From NCBI GenBank assembly GCA_026398735.1, contig JAPLSH010000029.1:1-62453 (forward strand): 62,453 nucleotides of DNA. The letters run 5' to 3'. The DNA comes from Pseudomonadota bacterium. GTDB lineage: Bacteria; Pseudomonadota; Gammaproteobacteria; Steroidobacterales; Steroidobacteraceae. Positions 29,573 to 39,042 of the stretch are shown piece by piece. Made by a program: the position numbers and the translations under genes. The notes beneath the pieces were generated by a model. The model was not told the DNA's origin. It did not search any database and saw only the letters and a program-made list of their open reading frames with translations. How positions within the stretch are numbered: the first letter of the stretch is position 1; each line of letters begins with the position of its first letter.

Positions 29573-30417
29573 TTAGACAACGCCGCGCTGTTCGCGCACG
29601 TGGCCCCACAGCCCTTTGTAGGTATTTATCAGGAACAACCGAGGGTCGCCCCACTGGCTGTCATATTCGGCGGTTGGTTTGGCATCGACGATATCCAGAT
29701 CGCTCATGCCTTTGCGCATCAGTTGCCAGATGCGCTCTTTGAGTAGATCGAGCATGTCGGTCTGTGCTTGCAAGTGACTGCGATTTACCACCTCACCACT
29801 ACCTGTGACGATGAGCGTGGCCTCGTCGCACAGCGGCAGCAACTGCTTGCCTGCATCGACCAGTCCGCCGATCCAGCCGCCTACCGTCCAATCTGGCATC
29901 GGCCAGGTTCCGCGCGTCACGGCATCACCGGTGATCAACACGTTGCTGGCTGGCAGATGTACATACAAATCGCCGTCCGAGTGGGCTTGACCCAGCCAGC
30001 CGTAGCGAATGTCATGCGCTCCGAGCCGCAGTGCACCCTCGGTATAGAAGGTGCTGGTGGGCCAGGCCTGCCTCGGGAATGCCGGAACGACGCGCTGCTC
30101 CCAGGGCACTGCCACCGGCCGCTGCATCCACAGCCGAGTGTTTTCGTGCGCGATGATGCCGGCGCCAGCGCGCGCTAGCAGCTCATTACCGCGCGCTCGC
30201 TGGAGCCGCTGTCTACCAGCACGGCACTGTCACCGTCTTCGATGCTAACCACCGCGCCACCGGCGCCGGTGATCAGCCGCAGCCCTGGAGCCAGGGTATG
30301 TGCCTGCAAGGGCTGGGAAGACCCTGCAGCGGCGCTCGCGCCCTGTCCAAGGCCGGCCAGTGCTGCGCCAGCCAGCGCCACACCGATGAACTGCCGCCGA
30401 TCGACCCTGCCTGCCAT
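29573..30417 (-). pseudogene. Metallo-beta-lactamase-fold hydrolase, broken by an internal deletion and frameshift
   Basis: The N-terminal piece (30417 to 30175) has a Tat-like signal (DRRQFIGVALAGAALAG) and reaches LITGAGGAVVSIEDGDSAVLVDSGSSERA, then stops at TAG 30177-30175. From about 30180 another frame continues as GNELLARAGAGIIAHENTRLWMQRPV and runs intact to 29573 (GDLYVHLPASNVLITGDAVT, WGDPRLFLINTYKGLWGH). In this family about 30 residues, including the HWHxxQTG metal-binding stretch, should lie between SSERA and GNELL; they are missing and the frame is shifted. The product therefore cannot be a normal enzyme. It heads the DUF1592-DUF1552-ankyrin genes, 14 bases upstream. A sequencing or assembly error is possible. 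Confidence 0.75.
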
Positions 30418-30605
30418 CGAATTGTCCCCGCGCCAATAAATGAGTTGCGTTGGATATGGGACGCAGGCTGCTGCGACAAGTTCCCACGTGGGAAGTATGC
30501 AACACAGTCGGTGTCGTTGGCTGTAGCAGAACCGCTCAAGTGTGGGGTCGCTGCGCCGGTCTTGTTACACTACGCGGCTTACTTGATCGACTGGAGTGAC
30601 TATCC

Positions 30606-32252
30606 GTGAAAACCGATGCGGCGATGGCCGAAATCCTCAAGCGCGAGCGCGTGCAATACCTGTTTGGCTATCCGCGCAACGCGCTGCTTGATGCCGCCGC
30701 ACAGATCGACATCCGCACGATCATCGTTCGCCAGGAGCGCACTGGTCTGCACATGGCCGACGCGGTCTCACGACTGACACGTGGCGAGAGCATGGGTGTG
30801 TTCTGCATGCAGCACGGCCCCGGTGCCGAAAACGCCTATGGCGGCGTGGCGCAGGCTTATGCCGATTCGATTCCCATTCTGGTCGTGCCGCAGGGCTATG
30901 CGCGCAAGAACATGTTCCTGCCCTACAACTACAACTCGACGCTGCAGATGCGTGGCATCTCCAAGCACAATGAGCCGGTGCTCAACGGCGCCGAGTCACC
31001 CAATATTTTGCGCCGCGCGTTCACGCAGCTGCGCAACGGCCGCCCGCAGCCGGTGGTGGTCGAAGTGCCGCTAGATGCATTCAATGACGAAGTGCCCGAG
31101 CCGCTCGATTACACGCCGGTCTACAAGACGCGCTCCGCCGCAGATCCCGAGGCTGTGGTGCGCGCGGCGGCCTTGTTGGTGGCCGCCAAGCGTCCGGTCA
31201 TCCACGCCGGTCAGGGCGTGCACTGGGCCAATGCCTATGCCGAGCTGCAAGAGCTGGCTGAACTGCTGGGCGCACCGGTCAGCACTTCACTGCCGGGCAA
31301 GAGCACCTTTAACGAGCATCATCCGCTGTCGCTGGGTTCCGGTGGTCACGGTATCAACCGTCAGATCCATCACTTCATCAGCTCCGCCGACGTCATCTTC
31401 GGCATCGGCTGCTCGTTCACCGAGAGCAGCTTTGCTATCGCTATGCCCAAGGGGCCCACTTACATCCACTCGACTAACGATCCGGTGGATCTCAACAAGA
31501 CGGTGACCTCGGCGCTGGGTCTGGTGGGCGATGCGCAGCTGGTGCTGCGTGCCGTGATCGCCGAGATCCGCAAGACTGTCACCGCCAACCGTGATGCCAC
31601 AGCCGTTGCAGCCGAGATCAAGCGTGTGGAAGCCGAGTGGATGCAGAACTGGTTGCCCAAGCTGCAGAGCGACTCAGCACCGCTGAGCCCCTATCGCGTG
31701 TTGTGGGACCTGCAAAAGACCGTCGACATCGACAACACCATCATCACCCACGACGCCGGCAGCCCGCGCGATCAGCTGGTGCCGTTCTGGAAGTCGACCA
31801 CGCCGTTGTCGTACATCGGTTGGGGCAAGACCACGCAGCTGGGCTTCGGCCTGCCGCTGGCCATGGGCGCCAAGCTGGTGCATCCGGACAAGCTGTGCAT
31901 CAACGTGTGGGGCGATGCGGCCATCGGCTTCACCGGCATGGACTTTGAAACCGCCGTGCGTGAGCGTCTGCCGATCTTGTCGATCCTGCTGAACAACTTC
32001 TGCATGGCCATCGAACTGCCGATCATGCCCAACGCCACCGAGCGTTTTCGCGCCACCGATATTTCCGGTGACTATGCCGCCATGGCACGGGCCTTCGGCG
32101 GTTATGGCGAACGCGTGACACGCCCTGAAGACATCATTCCTGCAATCAAGCGTGCTATCGAGCAAACCCAAAAGGGTGTGCCGGCGCTGCTGGAGTTCAT
32201 CACCGAACAGGAGACCGAAGTCTCCCGTCCGTGGATGCCCAACGGCAAGTAA
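30606..32252 (+). CDS. Thiamine-diphosphate-dependent enzyme, acetolactate synthase-like, substrate unknown
   Basis: A 548-residue enzyme with the three-domain ThDP layout: N-terminal pyrimidine-binding domain with the catalytic glutamate E44 in VRQERTGLHMADA, central TPP_enzyme_M domain (AAALLVAAKRPVIHAGQGVHWANAYAELQEL), and C-terminal pyrophosphate domain with WGDAAIGFTGMDF then LNNF for the metal motif GDx-NN. The substrate loops differ from IlvB: the usual GxP...RPGPV text is replaced by MQHGPGAENAYGG. It is annotated elsewhere only as a thiamine pyrophosphate-requiring protein. It converges on the decarboxylase gene at 32265. Confidence 0.85.
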   Translation: MKTDAAMAEILKRERVQYLFGYPRNALLDAAAQIDIRTIIVRQERTGLHMADAVSRLTRGESMGVFCMQHGPGAENAYGGVAQAYADSIPILVVPQGYARKNMFLPYNYNSTLQMRGISKHNEPVLNGAESPNILRRAFTQLRNGRPQPVVVEVPLDAFNDEVPEPLDYTPVYKTRSAADPEAVVRAAALLVAAKRPVIHAGQGVHWANAYAELQELAELLGAPVSTSLPGKSTFNEHHPLSLGSGGHGINRQIHHFISSADVIFGIGCSFTESSFAIAMPKGPTYIHSTNDPVDLNKTVTSALGLVGDAQLVLRAVIAEIRKTVTANRDATAVAAEIKRVEAEWMQNWLPKLQSDSAPLSPYRVLWDLQKTVDIDNTIITHDAGSPRDQLVPFWKSTTPLSYIGWGKTTQLGFGLPLAMGAKLVHPDKLCINVWGDAAIGFTGMDFETAVRERLPILSILLNNFCMAIELPIMPNATERFRATDISGDYAAMARAFGGYGERVTRPEDIIPAIKRAIEQTQKGVPALLEFITEQETEVSRPWMPNGK

Positions 32253-32255
32253 GGC

Positions 32256-32275
32256 GCCGGGGCTTTAGCCCTGGC
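32256..32275. terminator. Hairpin between two convergent ThDP-enzyme genes
   Basis: GCCGGGGC, loop TTTA, GCCCTGGC: eight pairs including one G-U. It overlaps the stop of the minus-strand decarboxylase (32265-32267) and follows the plus-strand stop by three bases. It could act on both strands. No T run is present. Confidence 0.5.
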
Positions 32276-33842
32276 TGACCATCACCTCGACCAGCGTCGG
32301 TCGAGGTGATGCGATGGCCTCACGCAAGGTGTTGGCCAATTCTGCGGCGTGTTCCACCCGCAGACCGTCGCAGCCCTGTGCGCGTGCGATGGCCGCAAAA
32401 TCCACGCCACCCAAATCTGTTCCCACTGCCTGCTTGATGCCAAAGCGCTTGGCAAAGTGATGCAGTGCTTCATAGCGACGGTTATTGACGATGATGAAGG
32501 TGATGGGCAGGCCCAGTTGCGCGGCGCTCCACAGCGCCTGGATGGAATACATGGCAGAGCCATCGCCAATCAGCGCAATCACCTTGCGACCCGGATTGGC
32601 CAATGCCACACCCACCGCTGCCGGCAGACCATGCCCCAAGCCACCGCTGCTGCAGGTGTAGAAGGTTTCGCTTTGCACGATCGGCAGGTAGGCCTGCATC
32701 GGCCCGCGACTGCTGGGTGCTTCTTCGACAATGATGCTGTCTGCACTGCGCACGTCGGCCAGCGTCTGCATCAGGAAGCTGTCGGGAAACGGATCGGTGG
32801 GCAGCAGCCGCGCGGGTGCGGCGCGACCGTGCTGTGCTGCAGGTGCGGCCGGACCCGGGCGATCGAGTAGATCCCGAAGGGCTGGAGCCAAGCTGGTATA
32901 GATCGCAGTGCCAGTGATGGCGCAGGCGGCCCAATCCGGATCGTCTGTCAGTTGCCAGACGTCAAGACCGGCTGGTGTGTAGTCGCCCACACCCTCGGCG
33001 TGATAAGTGAACACCGGCGCACCGATGGCCACGCACACGTCATGCGGCTGCAAACGCGCGCAGATCTCTTCGCGGAAGGCCGGCAAAAATCCGGCAAACA
33101 AGGGGTGATTCTCTGGAAAGCCGCAGCGGCCGATCAGCGGACTGGCCCATACCAGTGCCCCATGACGCTCTGCCAGCTGCAGCAGCATCTCCCAACCTCC
33201 CTCACGATCCACGCCACCGCCGATCACAAACACCGGACGCTGGCTGTTGCGTAAGACCACTGCCAAAGCATCGATTTGTGAAGCCTCGGCACGCATCGAT
33301 GTGGATACCTTGCGTGCTGGTACAGGTGCAGTCTGCACATCCCAGTCATCGACCGGAATGGATACGAAGGTCGGGCCACAGGGCGGCAGACAGGCGATGT
33401 AGTAAGCACGCGCTATAGCCGCGGGCACGTCCTCAGCGCGCGCCGGCTCGCAAGCCCACTTCACGTAGGGCCGTGGCAACTCGGTGGCTTGAGTAGAGAA
33501 CAGGAACGGTTCCATCTGCAGCAATGAGCGCGACTGCTGACCCGCGGTGATGACCATGGGCGTGCGGTTGCGATACGCAGTAAAGATATTGCCCATTGCA
33601 TGACCCACGCCGGCGGCCGAATGCAGATTGACGAACGAGGCATTGTGAGTTGCTTGGGCGTATCCATCAGCCATGCCTACTACAGTTGATTCCTGCAACC
33701 CAAGCACATAGCTGAAGTCTTCCGGGAAATCCCGAAACATGGGCAGCTCTGTCGAGCCGGGATTACCGAATACTTTGTTGATGCCCAGTTCGCGCAGCAA
33801 CGTAAAAGTGGCTTCGCGAACGCTAACGGTTTTGGATGACAT
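32265..33842 (-). CDS. mdlC: Benzoylformate decarboxylase
   Basis: ThDP enzyme of 525 residues. Catalytic residues described for Pseudomonas putida benzoylformate decarboxylase can be matched: Ser30 in GNPGSTELPMF, Glu51 in LQESTVVGMADGYAQ, His74 in VNLHSAAGVGHAMGN, and His281 in GAPVFTYH. The cofactor motif is GDGSAMYSIQALWSAAQLGLPITFIIVNN. It converts benzoylformate to benzaldehyde and CO2 in the mandelate path; other 2-oxo acids are possible. ATG 33842 has AGGGA seven bases upstream; an upstream in-frame start at 33899 is less likely. No other mandelate genes are nearby. Confidence 0.88.
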   Translation of the reverse strand: MSSKTVSVREATFTLLRELGINKVFGNPGSTELPMFRDFPEDFSYVLGLQESTVVGMADGYAQATHNASFVNLHSAAGVGHAMGNIFTAYRNRTPMVITAGQQSRSLLQMEPFLFSTQATELPRPYVKWACEPARAEDVPAAIARAYYIACLPPCGPTFVSIPVDDWDVQTAPVPARKVSTSMRAEASQIDALAVVLRNSQRPVFVIGGGVDREGGWEMLLQLAERHGALVWASPLIGRCGFPENHPLFAGFLPAFREEICARLQPHDVCVAIGAPVFTYHAEGVGDYTPAGLDVWQLTDDPDWAACAITGTAIYTSLAPALRDLLDRPGPAAPAAQHGRAAPARLLPTDPFPDSFLMQTLADVRSADSIIVEEAPSSRGPMQAYLPIVQSETFYTCSSGGLGHGLPAAVGVALANPGRKVIALIGDGSAMYSIQALWSAAQLGLPITFIIVNNRRYEALHHFAKRFGIKQAVGTDLGGVDFAAIARAQGCDGLRVEHAAELANTLREAIASPRPTLVEVMVSQG

Positions 33843-33981
33843 GGCAAATCCCTGCTGGTGTTGGTGCCAATCATACTCACCTGCATCCGCCTCTCGCATT
33901 ACCTCAATTTGCCGGGGGATGTGATAGCCTCATCAGGCCTGCAAAGGCTCCCCCGTAGATGCATGCCGAGTACCGAAAACA

Positions 33982-36147
33982 GTGAATGCCCCTCTCGCTG
34001 CCGGACGCCTCCAGGTCGCCCACGCCCTCGCCCAGTTCGTCGCGCAAGAAGCACTGCCCGGTACCGGGCTGACAGCAGAGACCTTCTGGGCCGGCGTCGA
34101 AGCCATCCTGCTCGCCTTTACGCCGCGCAACAGTGCATTGCTGGCGGAGCGTGACCGCCTGCAGTCGAGCATCGATAGCTGGTGGCGTGAACATGGACAT
34201 GAGCCGTTTGATGTCGTGGGTCACACGGCATTCCTGCGCAGCATTGGCTATCTGGTGGATGAGCCTGCGCCGTTTGCCATCGATATCAGTCATGTGGATG
34301 ACGAGATCGCGTTGGTAGCTGGTGCGCAGCTTGTCGTGCCGGTCAGCAATGCCAGGTATGCGCTCAACGCTGCCAATGCACGTTGGGTCAGCTTGTACGA
34401 CGCACTCTATGGCACCGATGCCCTACAGCCGCAGGTGACTGGCGCGCGCGGCTACGATGCGACGCGCGGTGCATTGGTAATTGCCCATGTGCGGACCCTG
34501 CTTGACCAGATCGCACCATTGCACAGCGGCAGTCATGACAGCGCAGTGCGCTACTGTGTGGTTGGCGGCGTACTACAGATCACGCTAGGGGATGGCAGCC
34601 GCACAGGCCTTGCGCAGACGCAGCAACTGGCCGGCTGGACCGGCGCCGCTGCGGAGCCGGCCTCTGTGCTGCTCAAACATAACGGTCTGCATCTGGATTT
34701 AATCTTTGATCGCAGCAGCGTCATCGGTGCTACCGATGCGGCTGGTATCTCTGATGTGGTCATCGAAGCAGCACTGACCACCATTCAAGACTGTGAAGAC
34801 TCGGTTGCCGCAGTGGATGCCGACGATAAAGTCGGTGTTTATCGCAATTGGCTGGGGCTCATGAACGGCTCGCTGGAAGCGCAGTTTGCCAAGGGCAGCG
34901 GTACGGTCACGCGCCGCTTGGCACAGGATCGCCAATACAGCGCACCGGACGGCGGTAGCGTTACCTTGCCGGGTCGCAGCTTGCTGCTGGTGCGTAATGT
35001 CGGTCACCACATGCAAAGCGACGCTGTGTTGCTGGATGGTCAGCCGGTCTATGAAACCGCGCTCGATGCCTGCATCACCTTGATGATCGCGCTGCACGAC
35101 CTGCGCGGTGGTCGTCTCAATTCGCGTGCCGGCAGCATCTATGTGGTCAAACCCAAGATGCACGGTCCGGCCGAAGTGGCATTGGCCGTAGAGTTATTCG
35201 ATCGTGTCGAAGACCTGCTTGGTTTGCCACGCAACACCGTCAAGATGGGCGTGATGGACGAAGAGCGCCGCACGAGCGCCAACCTTGCAGCGTGTATCCA
35301 TGCTGCACGTCAGCGCATCGTGTTCATCAACACCGGTTTTCTCGATCGCACCGGTGATGAGATTCACACCTGCATGGAAGCCGGGCCGGTACTGCGCAAA
35401 GACGAAGTCAAATTGCAGCCGTGGATTGCCGACTACGAGAAGCGCAACGTGCAGATCGCGCTTGCTGCAGGGTTTCGTGGCCGTGCGCAGATAGGCAAAG
35501 GCATGTGGGCTATTCCCGATCGCATGGCCGAGATGCTGCGTGTCAAAGTCGGTCATCCCAAGGCAGGCGCCAATACCGCCTGGGTGCCCTCGCCCACTGC
35601 TGCGGCATTGCATGCGCTGCACTATCACAGCGTGCAGGTCGATGCCGTTCAGGCATTGCTGCAGGCGCAGAGTGCGCCGGGTACCGATGCATTGCTGACA
35701 CCACCGCTAGCCAAGCATCTGCCCGACGCTGCAGCGATCCAGCAGGAGTTGGACAACAACCTGCAGGGCATCTTGGGTTATGTGGTGCGCTGGATCGATC
35801 AGGGCGTGGGCTGCTCCAAGGTGCCCGACATCCACGACGTGGGCTTGATGGAAGATCGCGCCACGCTGCGCATCTCCAGTCAGCATGTGGCCAATTGGTT
35901 GCGCCATGGCGTGGTCAGCGAGGCGCAGGTGCGTTCCACGCTTGTGCGGATGGCTGGCGTTGTTGATCGGCAAAATGCTGCTGATCCGGTGTACACGCCG
36001 ATGAGCACTGACCTCGATGCCAGCATTGCTTTTCAGGCAGCCAGCGAACTTGTCTTCCAAGGTCGCGCTCAGCCCAACGGCTATACCGAACACATCCTTC
36101 ACCGCCGCCGGCGCGAGCACAAGCTGCGCTACGGCACTGCTCACTGA
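33982..36147 (+). CDS. glcB: Malate synthase G
   Basis: Condenses glyoxylate and acetyl-CoA to malate; 721 residues, the size of the monomeric G isoform. Marks are [141 protein letters not shown] and [33 protein letters not shown], covering the catalytic Arg, Glu and Asp region. It starts at GTG 33982 with a weak ribosome site. The next gene, GlcG-like, often accompanies glcB in glycolate operons. Confidence 0.94.
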   Translation: MNAPLAAGRLQVAHALAQFVAQEALPGTGLTAETFWAGVEAILLAFTPRNSALLAERDRLQSSIDSWWREHGHEPFDVVGHTAFLRSIGYLVDEPAPFAIDISHVDDEIALVAGAQLVVPVSNARYALNAANARWVSLYDALYGTDALQPQVTGARGYDATRGALVIAHVRTLLDQIAPLHSGSHDSAVRYCVVGGVLQITLGDGSRTGLAQTQQLAGWTGAAAEPASVLLKHNGLHLDLIFDRSSVIGATDAAGISDVVIEAALTTIQDCEDSVAAVDADDKVGVYRNWLGLMNGSLEAQFAKGSGTVTRRLAQDRQYSAPDGGSVTLPGRSLLLVRNVGHHMQSDAVLLDGQPVYETALDACITLMIALHDLRGGRLNSRAGSIYVVKPKMHGPAEVALAVELFDRVEDLLGLPRNTVKMGVMDEERRTSANLAACIHAARQRIVFINTGFLDRTGDEIHTCMEAGPVLRKDEVKLQPWIADYEKRNVQIALAAGFRGRAQIGKGMWAIPDRMAEMLRVKVGHPKAGANTAWVPSPTAAALHALHYHSVQVDAVQALLQAQSAPGTDALLTPPLAKHLPDAAAIQQELDNNLQGILGYVVRWIDQGVGCSKVPDIHDVGLMEDRATLRISSQHVANWLRHGVVSEAQVRSTLVRMAGVVDRQNAADPVYTPMSTDLDASIAFQAASELVFQGRAQPNGYTEHILHRRRREHKLRYGTAH

Positions 36148-36164
36148 TCTCAAGGACCGTACGC

Positions 36165-36569
36165 ATGCTCACGCGCAAGACACTCTCACTCGCCGACGCC
36201 AAGATTATCGCTGCCGCTGCTTCAGCCAAGGCTGTGGCAGAAGGCTGGACGGTTGTCATTGCCATCTTCGATATCACCGGGCATCTGGTGTATTTGGAGC
36301 GGGCCGATGGCACGCAGTTGGGCTCGGTACTGGTTGCACAGGAAAAGGGCCGCACTGCCCTGCTGTTCAAACGCCCCACCAAGGCCATGGAAGATGGCGT
36401 CTTGGGCGGTCGGATCCACATGTTGTCGATGCCCGCGACCCAAGTTGAAGGCGGCGTGCCGCTGGTTCACGGCGGTGAGATTGTCGGCAGCATCGGTGTG
36501 TCGGGCGTGCAGTCCGCGCAGGACGGCATTGTCGCAGCCGCAGGCGCCGCGGTGGTCGACAGCCTCTAA
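36165..36569 (+). CDS. GlcG/HbpS-like heme-degrading family protein
   Basis: A 134-residue protein of the GlcG/HbpS (DUF336) family: LTLSLADAKIIAAAASAKAVAEG-like N terminus, IAIFDITGHLVYLERADGTQLGSVLVAQEKGRTALLFKRPTKAMED in the centre and GGVPLVHGGEIVGSIGVSGVQSAQDG at the C terminus. Members bind haem or act in small-molecule operons; in E. coli glcG lies in the glycolate operon beside glcB, as here (17 bases after the malate synthase). The exact role is unknown. No signal peptide is seen, unlike HbpS. The stop TAA overlaps the stop of the opposite-strand gene at 36566. Confidence 0.85.
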   Translation: MLTRKTLSLADAKIIAAAASAKAVAEGWTVVIAIFDITGHLVYLERADGTQLGSVLVAQEKGRTALLFKRPTKAMEDGVLGGRIHMLSMPATQVEGGVPLVHGGEIVGSIGVSGVQSAQDGIVAAAGAAVVDSL

Positions 36570-36775
36570 CGTGGCGGTTTGGCGGCGTCTGCCTTGCGCA
36601 GCGCCGCTTGTTCACGCCGTACGGTGCGCACCACGGTGGCTATAGCCACCCCAAAAAAGCCCATCAGGGCAAACACCAGCACAACCATGCCGCCGGTGAG
36701 CTGGTAGCCCTCATACAGGCCCAAGGCCACGCCAATCGGCGTGGTGACCAGCAAAATGGGTTTGCCTATTCGCAC
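36566..36775 (-). CDS. Small membrane protein, two predicted helices
   Basis: A 69-residue protein: a first hydrophobic stretch PILLVTTPIGVALGLYEGYQL, then GGMVVLVFALMGFFGVAIATVVRTVRR, ending in a basic, alanine-rich cytoplasmic tail. No recognised family. It is divergent from the TonB receptor gene; the Fur-box palindrome at 36824-36838 lies about 50 bases upstream of its start, so both may be iron-controlled. Its stop overlaps the GlcG-like stop on the other strand. Length and membrane pattern make it plausible as a real gene. Confidence 0.55.
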   Translation of the reverse strand: MRIGKPILLVTTPIGVALGLYEGYQLTGGMVVLVFALMGFFGVAIATVVRTVRREQAALRKADAAKPPR

Positions 36776-36823
36776 TGCGACATCCTACAAATGTTCTCCC
36801 TCCTTTCCGTCAAATACGAATAG

Positions 36824-36838
36824 AAATGATTCTCATTT
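36824..36838. promoter_or_regulatory. Fur box
   Basis: AAATGA TTC TCATTT, a perfect 6-3-6 inverted repeat inside a longer AT-rich run (GAATAGAAATGATTCTCATTTG). It agrees with the core of the Fur consensus (GATAATGATAATCATTATC). It lies 41 bases before the receptor start at 36879 and 49 bases beyond the start of the divergent small membrane gene. Iron repression of the receptor is the expected role. Confidence 0.75.
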
Positions 36839-36878
36839 GGTTATAGGATTGAGGTCCCTTCCCCCGCAGAGCATTTCA

Positions 36879-38972
36879 GTGCCCCGCCTAGCTGCCCTAA
36901 CTCTCAGCCTGACAACTCTCACCGCGGCTGCAGCCGCTCCGGAACCCGCGTTGGAGACCGTGGTGGTGTCTGCCACCGCAGTGACCTATGCGGCCTCCCC
37001 GACCCAAACGCTCCTGCCGTCAGGGCAAGCGCCTCTGGAACTCCCTCGATCGCTGACGGTGCTTAGCGGCGACTATTTGCGGGACCGGGCGCCGCAGTCA
37101 CTGGGCGAGGCGCTGCGCGGTGTCCCTGGTGTCGGGATCACCCAAGGTGAAGGGCATCGCGATGCGCTGGTGCTTCGAGGCGTTGCTACGACCTCAGACC
37201 TGCTGCTCGATGGTCTGCGCGATGACGTGCAGTACCTGCGTGACCTGTATTCCGTGCAGCAGATCGAAGTCCTCACGGGTGCTAACGCCGTGCTGGTCGG
37301 TCATAGCGGCGGCGGCGGTTCAGTCAATCGTGTCACCAAGCAGGCTGGCGGCCGCCACCATGAGTATGTGCTGCAGGGCAGCAGCCAGAACGGTCTGCGA
37401 ATGACGGCCGATTTGGGTGATGAAGCGGCAGACCTTGGCTCTGCACGCGTCAATCTGCTGTGGGAGGACAGTGGTTCTTTTCGAGACGACGTGCGTTTAA
37501 GCCGCAAAGGTGTTGCTCCGGTGCTGTCAGTTCAGCTTGCACCGGCACTGGCCTTGTCAGGCGGCGGCGAGTTCTTTGCAGATAACCGTACGGTGGATCG
37601 GGGCGTTCCCTCGCTGGACGGCCGCCCGCTAGACACACCGGTAGGACGTTACTATGGCGATCCGGATCGCAGCCGCAGCGACATCACAGCTCTGTCTGCA
37701 TGGTCACTGCTTGAGTGGACCGGCCCGGGTGGTCTGCTGATACGCAATCGCAACCGCTGGGCCGACTACGACAAGTCCTATACCAACGTCTACGCGCGCG
37801 GCGTGGATCCTGTTGCGGCCAAGGTGTTGATCAGCGCTTACAGTCAGGCCACTCGCCGCACTGCTTTGCTCAACCGAACCGACCTGCAGTGGCAAAGCGC
37901 AGGGGCTGGACTGGCGCACGACCTCGTGGCTGGTTTTGAGTGGGGCCTGCAGGACAACGACAACCAGCGGCTGACCGGCTATTTCACAGATCGATCCCCC
38001 AGCGTGACGACGGTGCTGATGCCTTTGTCGTCTGGCCGTACCAACGAGGCCGTCGCCTGGCGGCCGTCAACCACTGATCCCGACAACCACAGTGAACTGC
38101 GCTATGCGGCGCTGTTCGTGCAAGACAGCATCACCATCAGGCCCTATCTACAGATGCAGTTGGGACTGCGTGCGGAGCGCACCGGGATGCGACTGCGTGA
38201 TAACAGGAACGCGACGCTGGTTAGTCATCAGGAAACTCTGTGGTCTCCACAGACGGCGCTGATCGTGCGTCCTGCTGAGCATTGGTCTGTCTATGCCACC
38301 TATGGGACTACAAGTCAGACGCGGGCTGGCGAACAGTTGGTGTCATTGACTAGTGCCAGCGCGGGGCTATCGCCTGAACAAATGGCCACGCACGAAGCAG
38401 GTGTTAAATGGTCGCCAGATAGTGCAACGCTGCTGACCGCAGCGGTCTACCGGCTGCAGCGTCGCAACGTGGCGATCACTGATCCGGCTGATGCAACGCG
38501 CCAAGTGTTGGTCGAGGGCCAGCAAGTTGATGGCGTGGAATTTGGTGGTGCAGCGGCTGCCGGTCAGTGGTCAGTGCAAGCAAGCCTGAGTGTGCAGCGG
38601 GCAGCGTTGCTGGCAGACCAGAGTCCGGCGCTGCGTCGTGGCGCCCGCTTGGCGGGCGTGCCCGGCATCAGCGCGTCGTTATGGTTGCGGCGTCAGCTGA
38701 CACCCGCTTGGGCCGCTTCGCTGGGTGTGCAGCACAGGGGTGCTCTGTTGGCTGCCACCGAGAATCGGTTGGCTGCGGATGCAAACGTCTGGCTGCCTGC
38801 CAGCACACGGCTAGACACCGCCCTTTACTGGTCAGCCTCAAAGCTGTGGCGTGTCCAACTGAACCTGGAAAACCTGCTCGACAGCCGTTCATTCCAATCT
38901 GCAACCAATAACTACAACATCCTGCCGGCCGCCCCTAGGACCTTGCGGGCGCGTATCAGTCTGGACCTGTGA
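36879..38972 (+). CDS. TonB-dependent siderophore receptor
   Basis: Outer-membrane receptor of 697 residues. After a signal peptide (VPRLAALTLSLTTLTAAAAAP) comes a TonB-box-like ALETVVVSATA, the plug domain (LPRSLTVLSGDYLRDRAPQSLGEALRGVPGVGITQGEGHRDALVLRGVATTSDLLLDGLRDDVQYLRDLYSVQQIEVLTGANAVL), then a beta barrel ending in aromatic-free RARISLDL with the usual RTLRARISL pattern. The frame is open to 36741, but I chose GTG 36879 because it gives a standard signal and lies downstream of the Fur box. The family imports ferric siderophores; the ligand is unknown. No siderophore synthesis genes are nearby. Confidence 0.87.
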   Translation: MPRLAALTLSLTTLTAAAAAPEPALETVVVSATAVTYAASPTQTLLPSGQAPLELPRSLTVLSGDYLRDRAPQSLGEALRGVPGVGITQGEGHRDALVLRGVATTSDLLLDGLRDDVQYLRDLYSVQQIEVLTGANAVLVGHSGGGGSVNRVTKQAGGRHHEYVLQGSSQNGLRMTADLGDEAADLGSARVNLLWEDSGSFRDDVRLSRKGVAPVLSVQLAPALALSGGGEFFADNRTVDRGVPSLDGRPLDTPVGRYYGDPDRSRSDITALSAWSLLEWTGPGGLLIRNRNRWADYDKSYTNVYARGVDPVAAKVLISAYSQATRRTALLNRTDLQWQSAGAGLAHDLVAGFEWGLQDNDNQRLTGYFTDRSPSVTTVLMPLSSGRTNEAVAWRPSTTDPDNHSELRYAALFVQDSITIRPYLQMQLGLRAERTGMRLRDNRNATLVSHQETLWSPQTALIVRPAEHWSVYATYGTTSQTRAGEQLVSLTSASAGLSPEQMATHEAGVKWSPDSATLLTAAVYRLQRRNVAITDPADATRQVLVEGQQVDGVEFGGAAAAGQWSVQASLSVQRAALLADQSPALRRGARLAGVPGISASLWLRRQLTPAWAASLGVQHRGALLAATENRLAADANVWLPASTRLDTALYWSASKLWRVQLNLENLLDSRSFQSATNNYNILPAAPRTLRARISLDL

Positions 38973-38983
38973 CTGAGGCGGCG

Positions 38984-39015
38984 GGGCGCGGTGGAGGACT
39001 ATATACTCCGCGCCC
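38984..39015. terminator. Hairpin between TonB receptor and rdgC
   Basis: GGGCGC (38984-38989) pairs with GCGCCC (39010-39015), and inside it GGAG pairs with CTCC around a GACTATATA loop. It follows the receptor stop by 11 bases and precedes rdgC by 27 bases. It is placed as a terminator for the receptor gene, though the TATATA loop could also be a promoter element for rdgC. Confidence 0.45.
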
Positions 39016-39042
39016 TTCCCTGCTCTGCCACAGGCTGATCGC

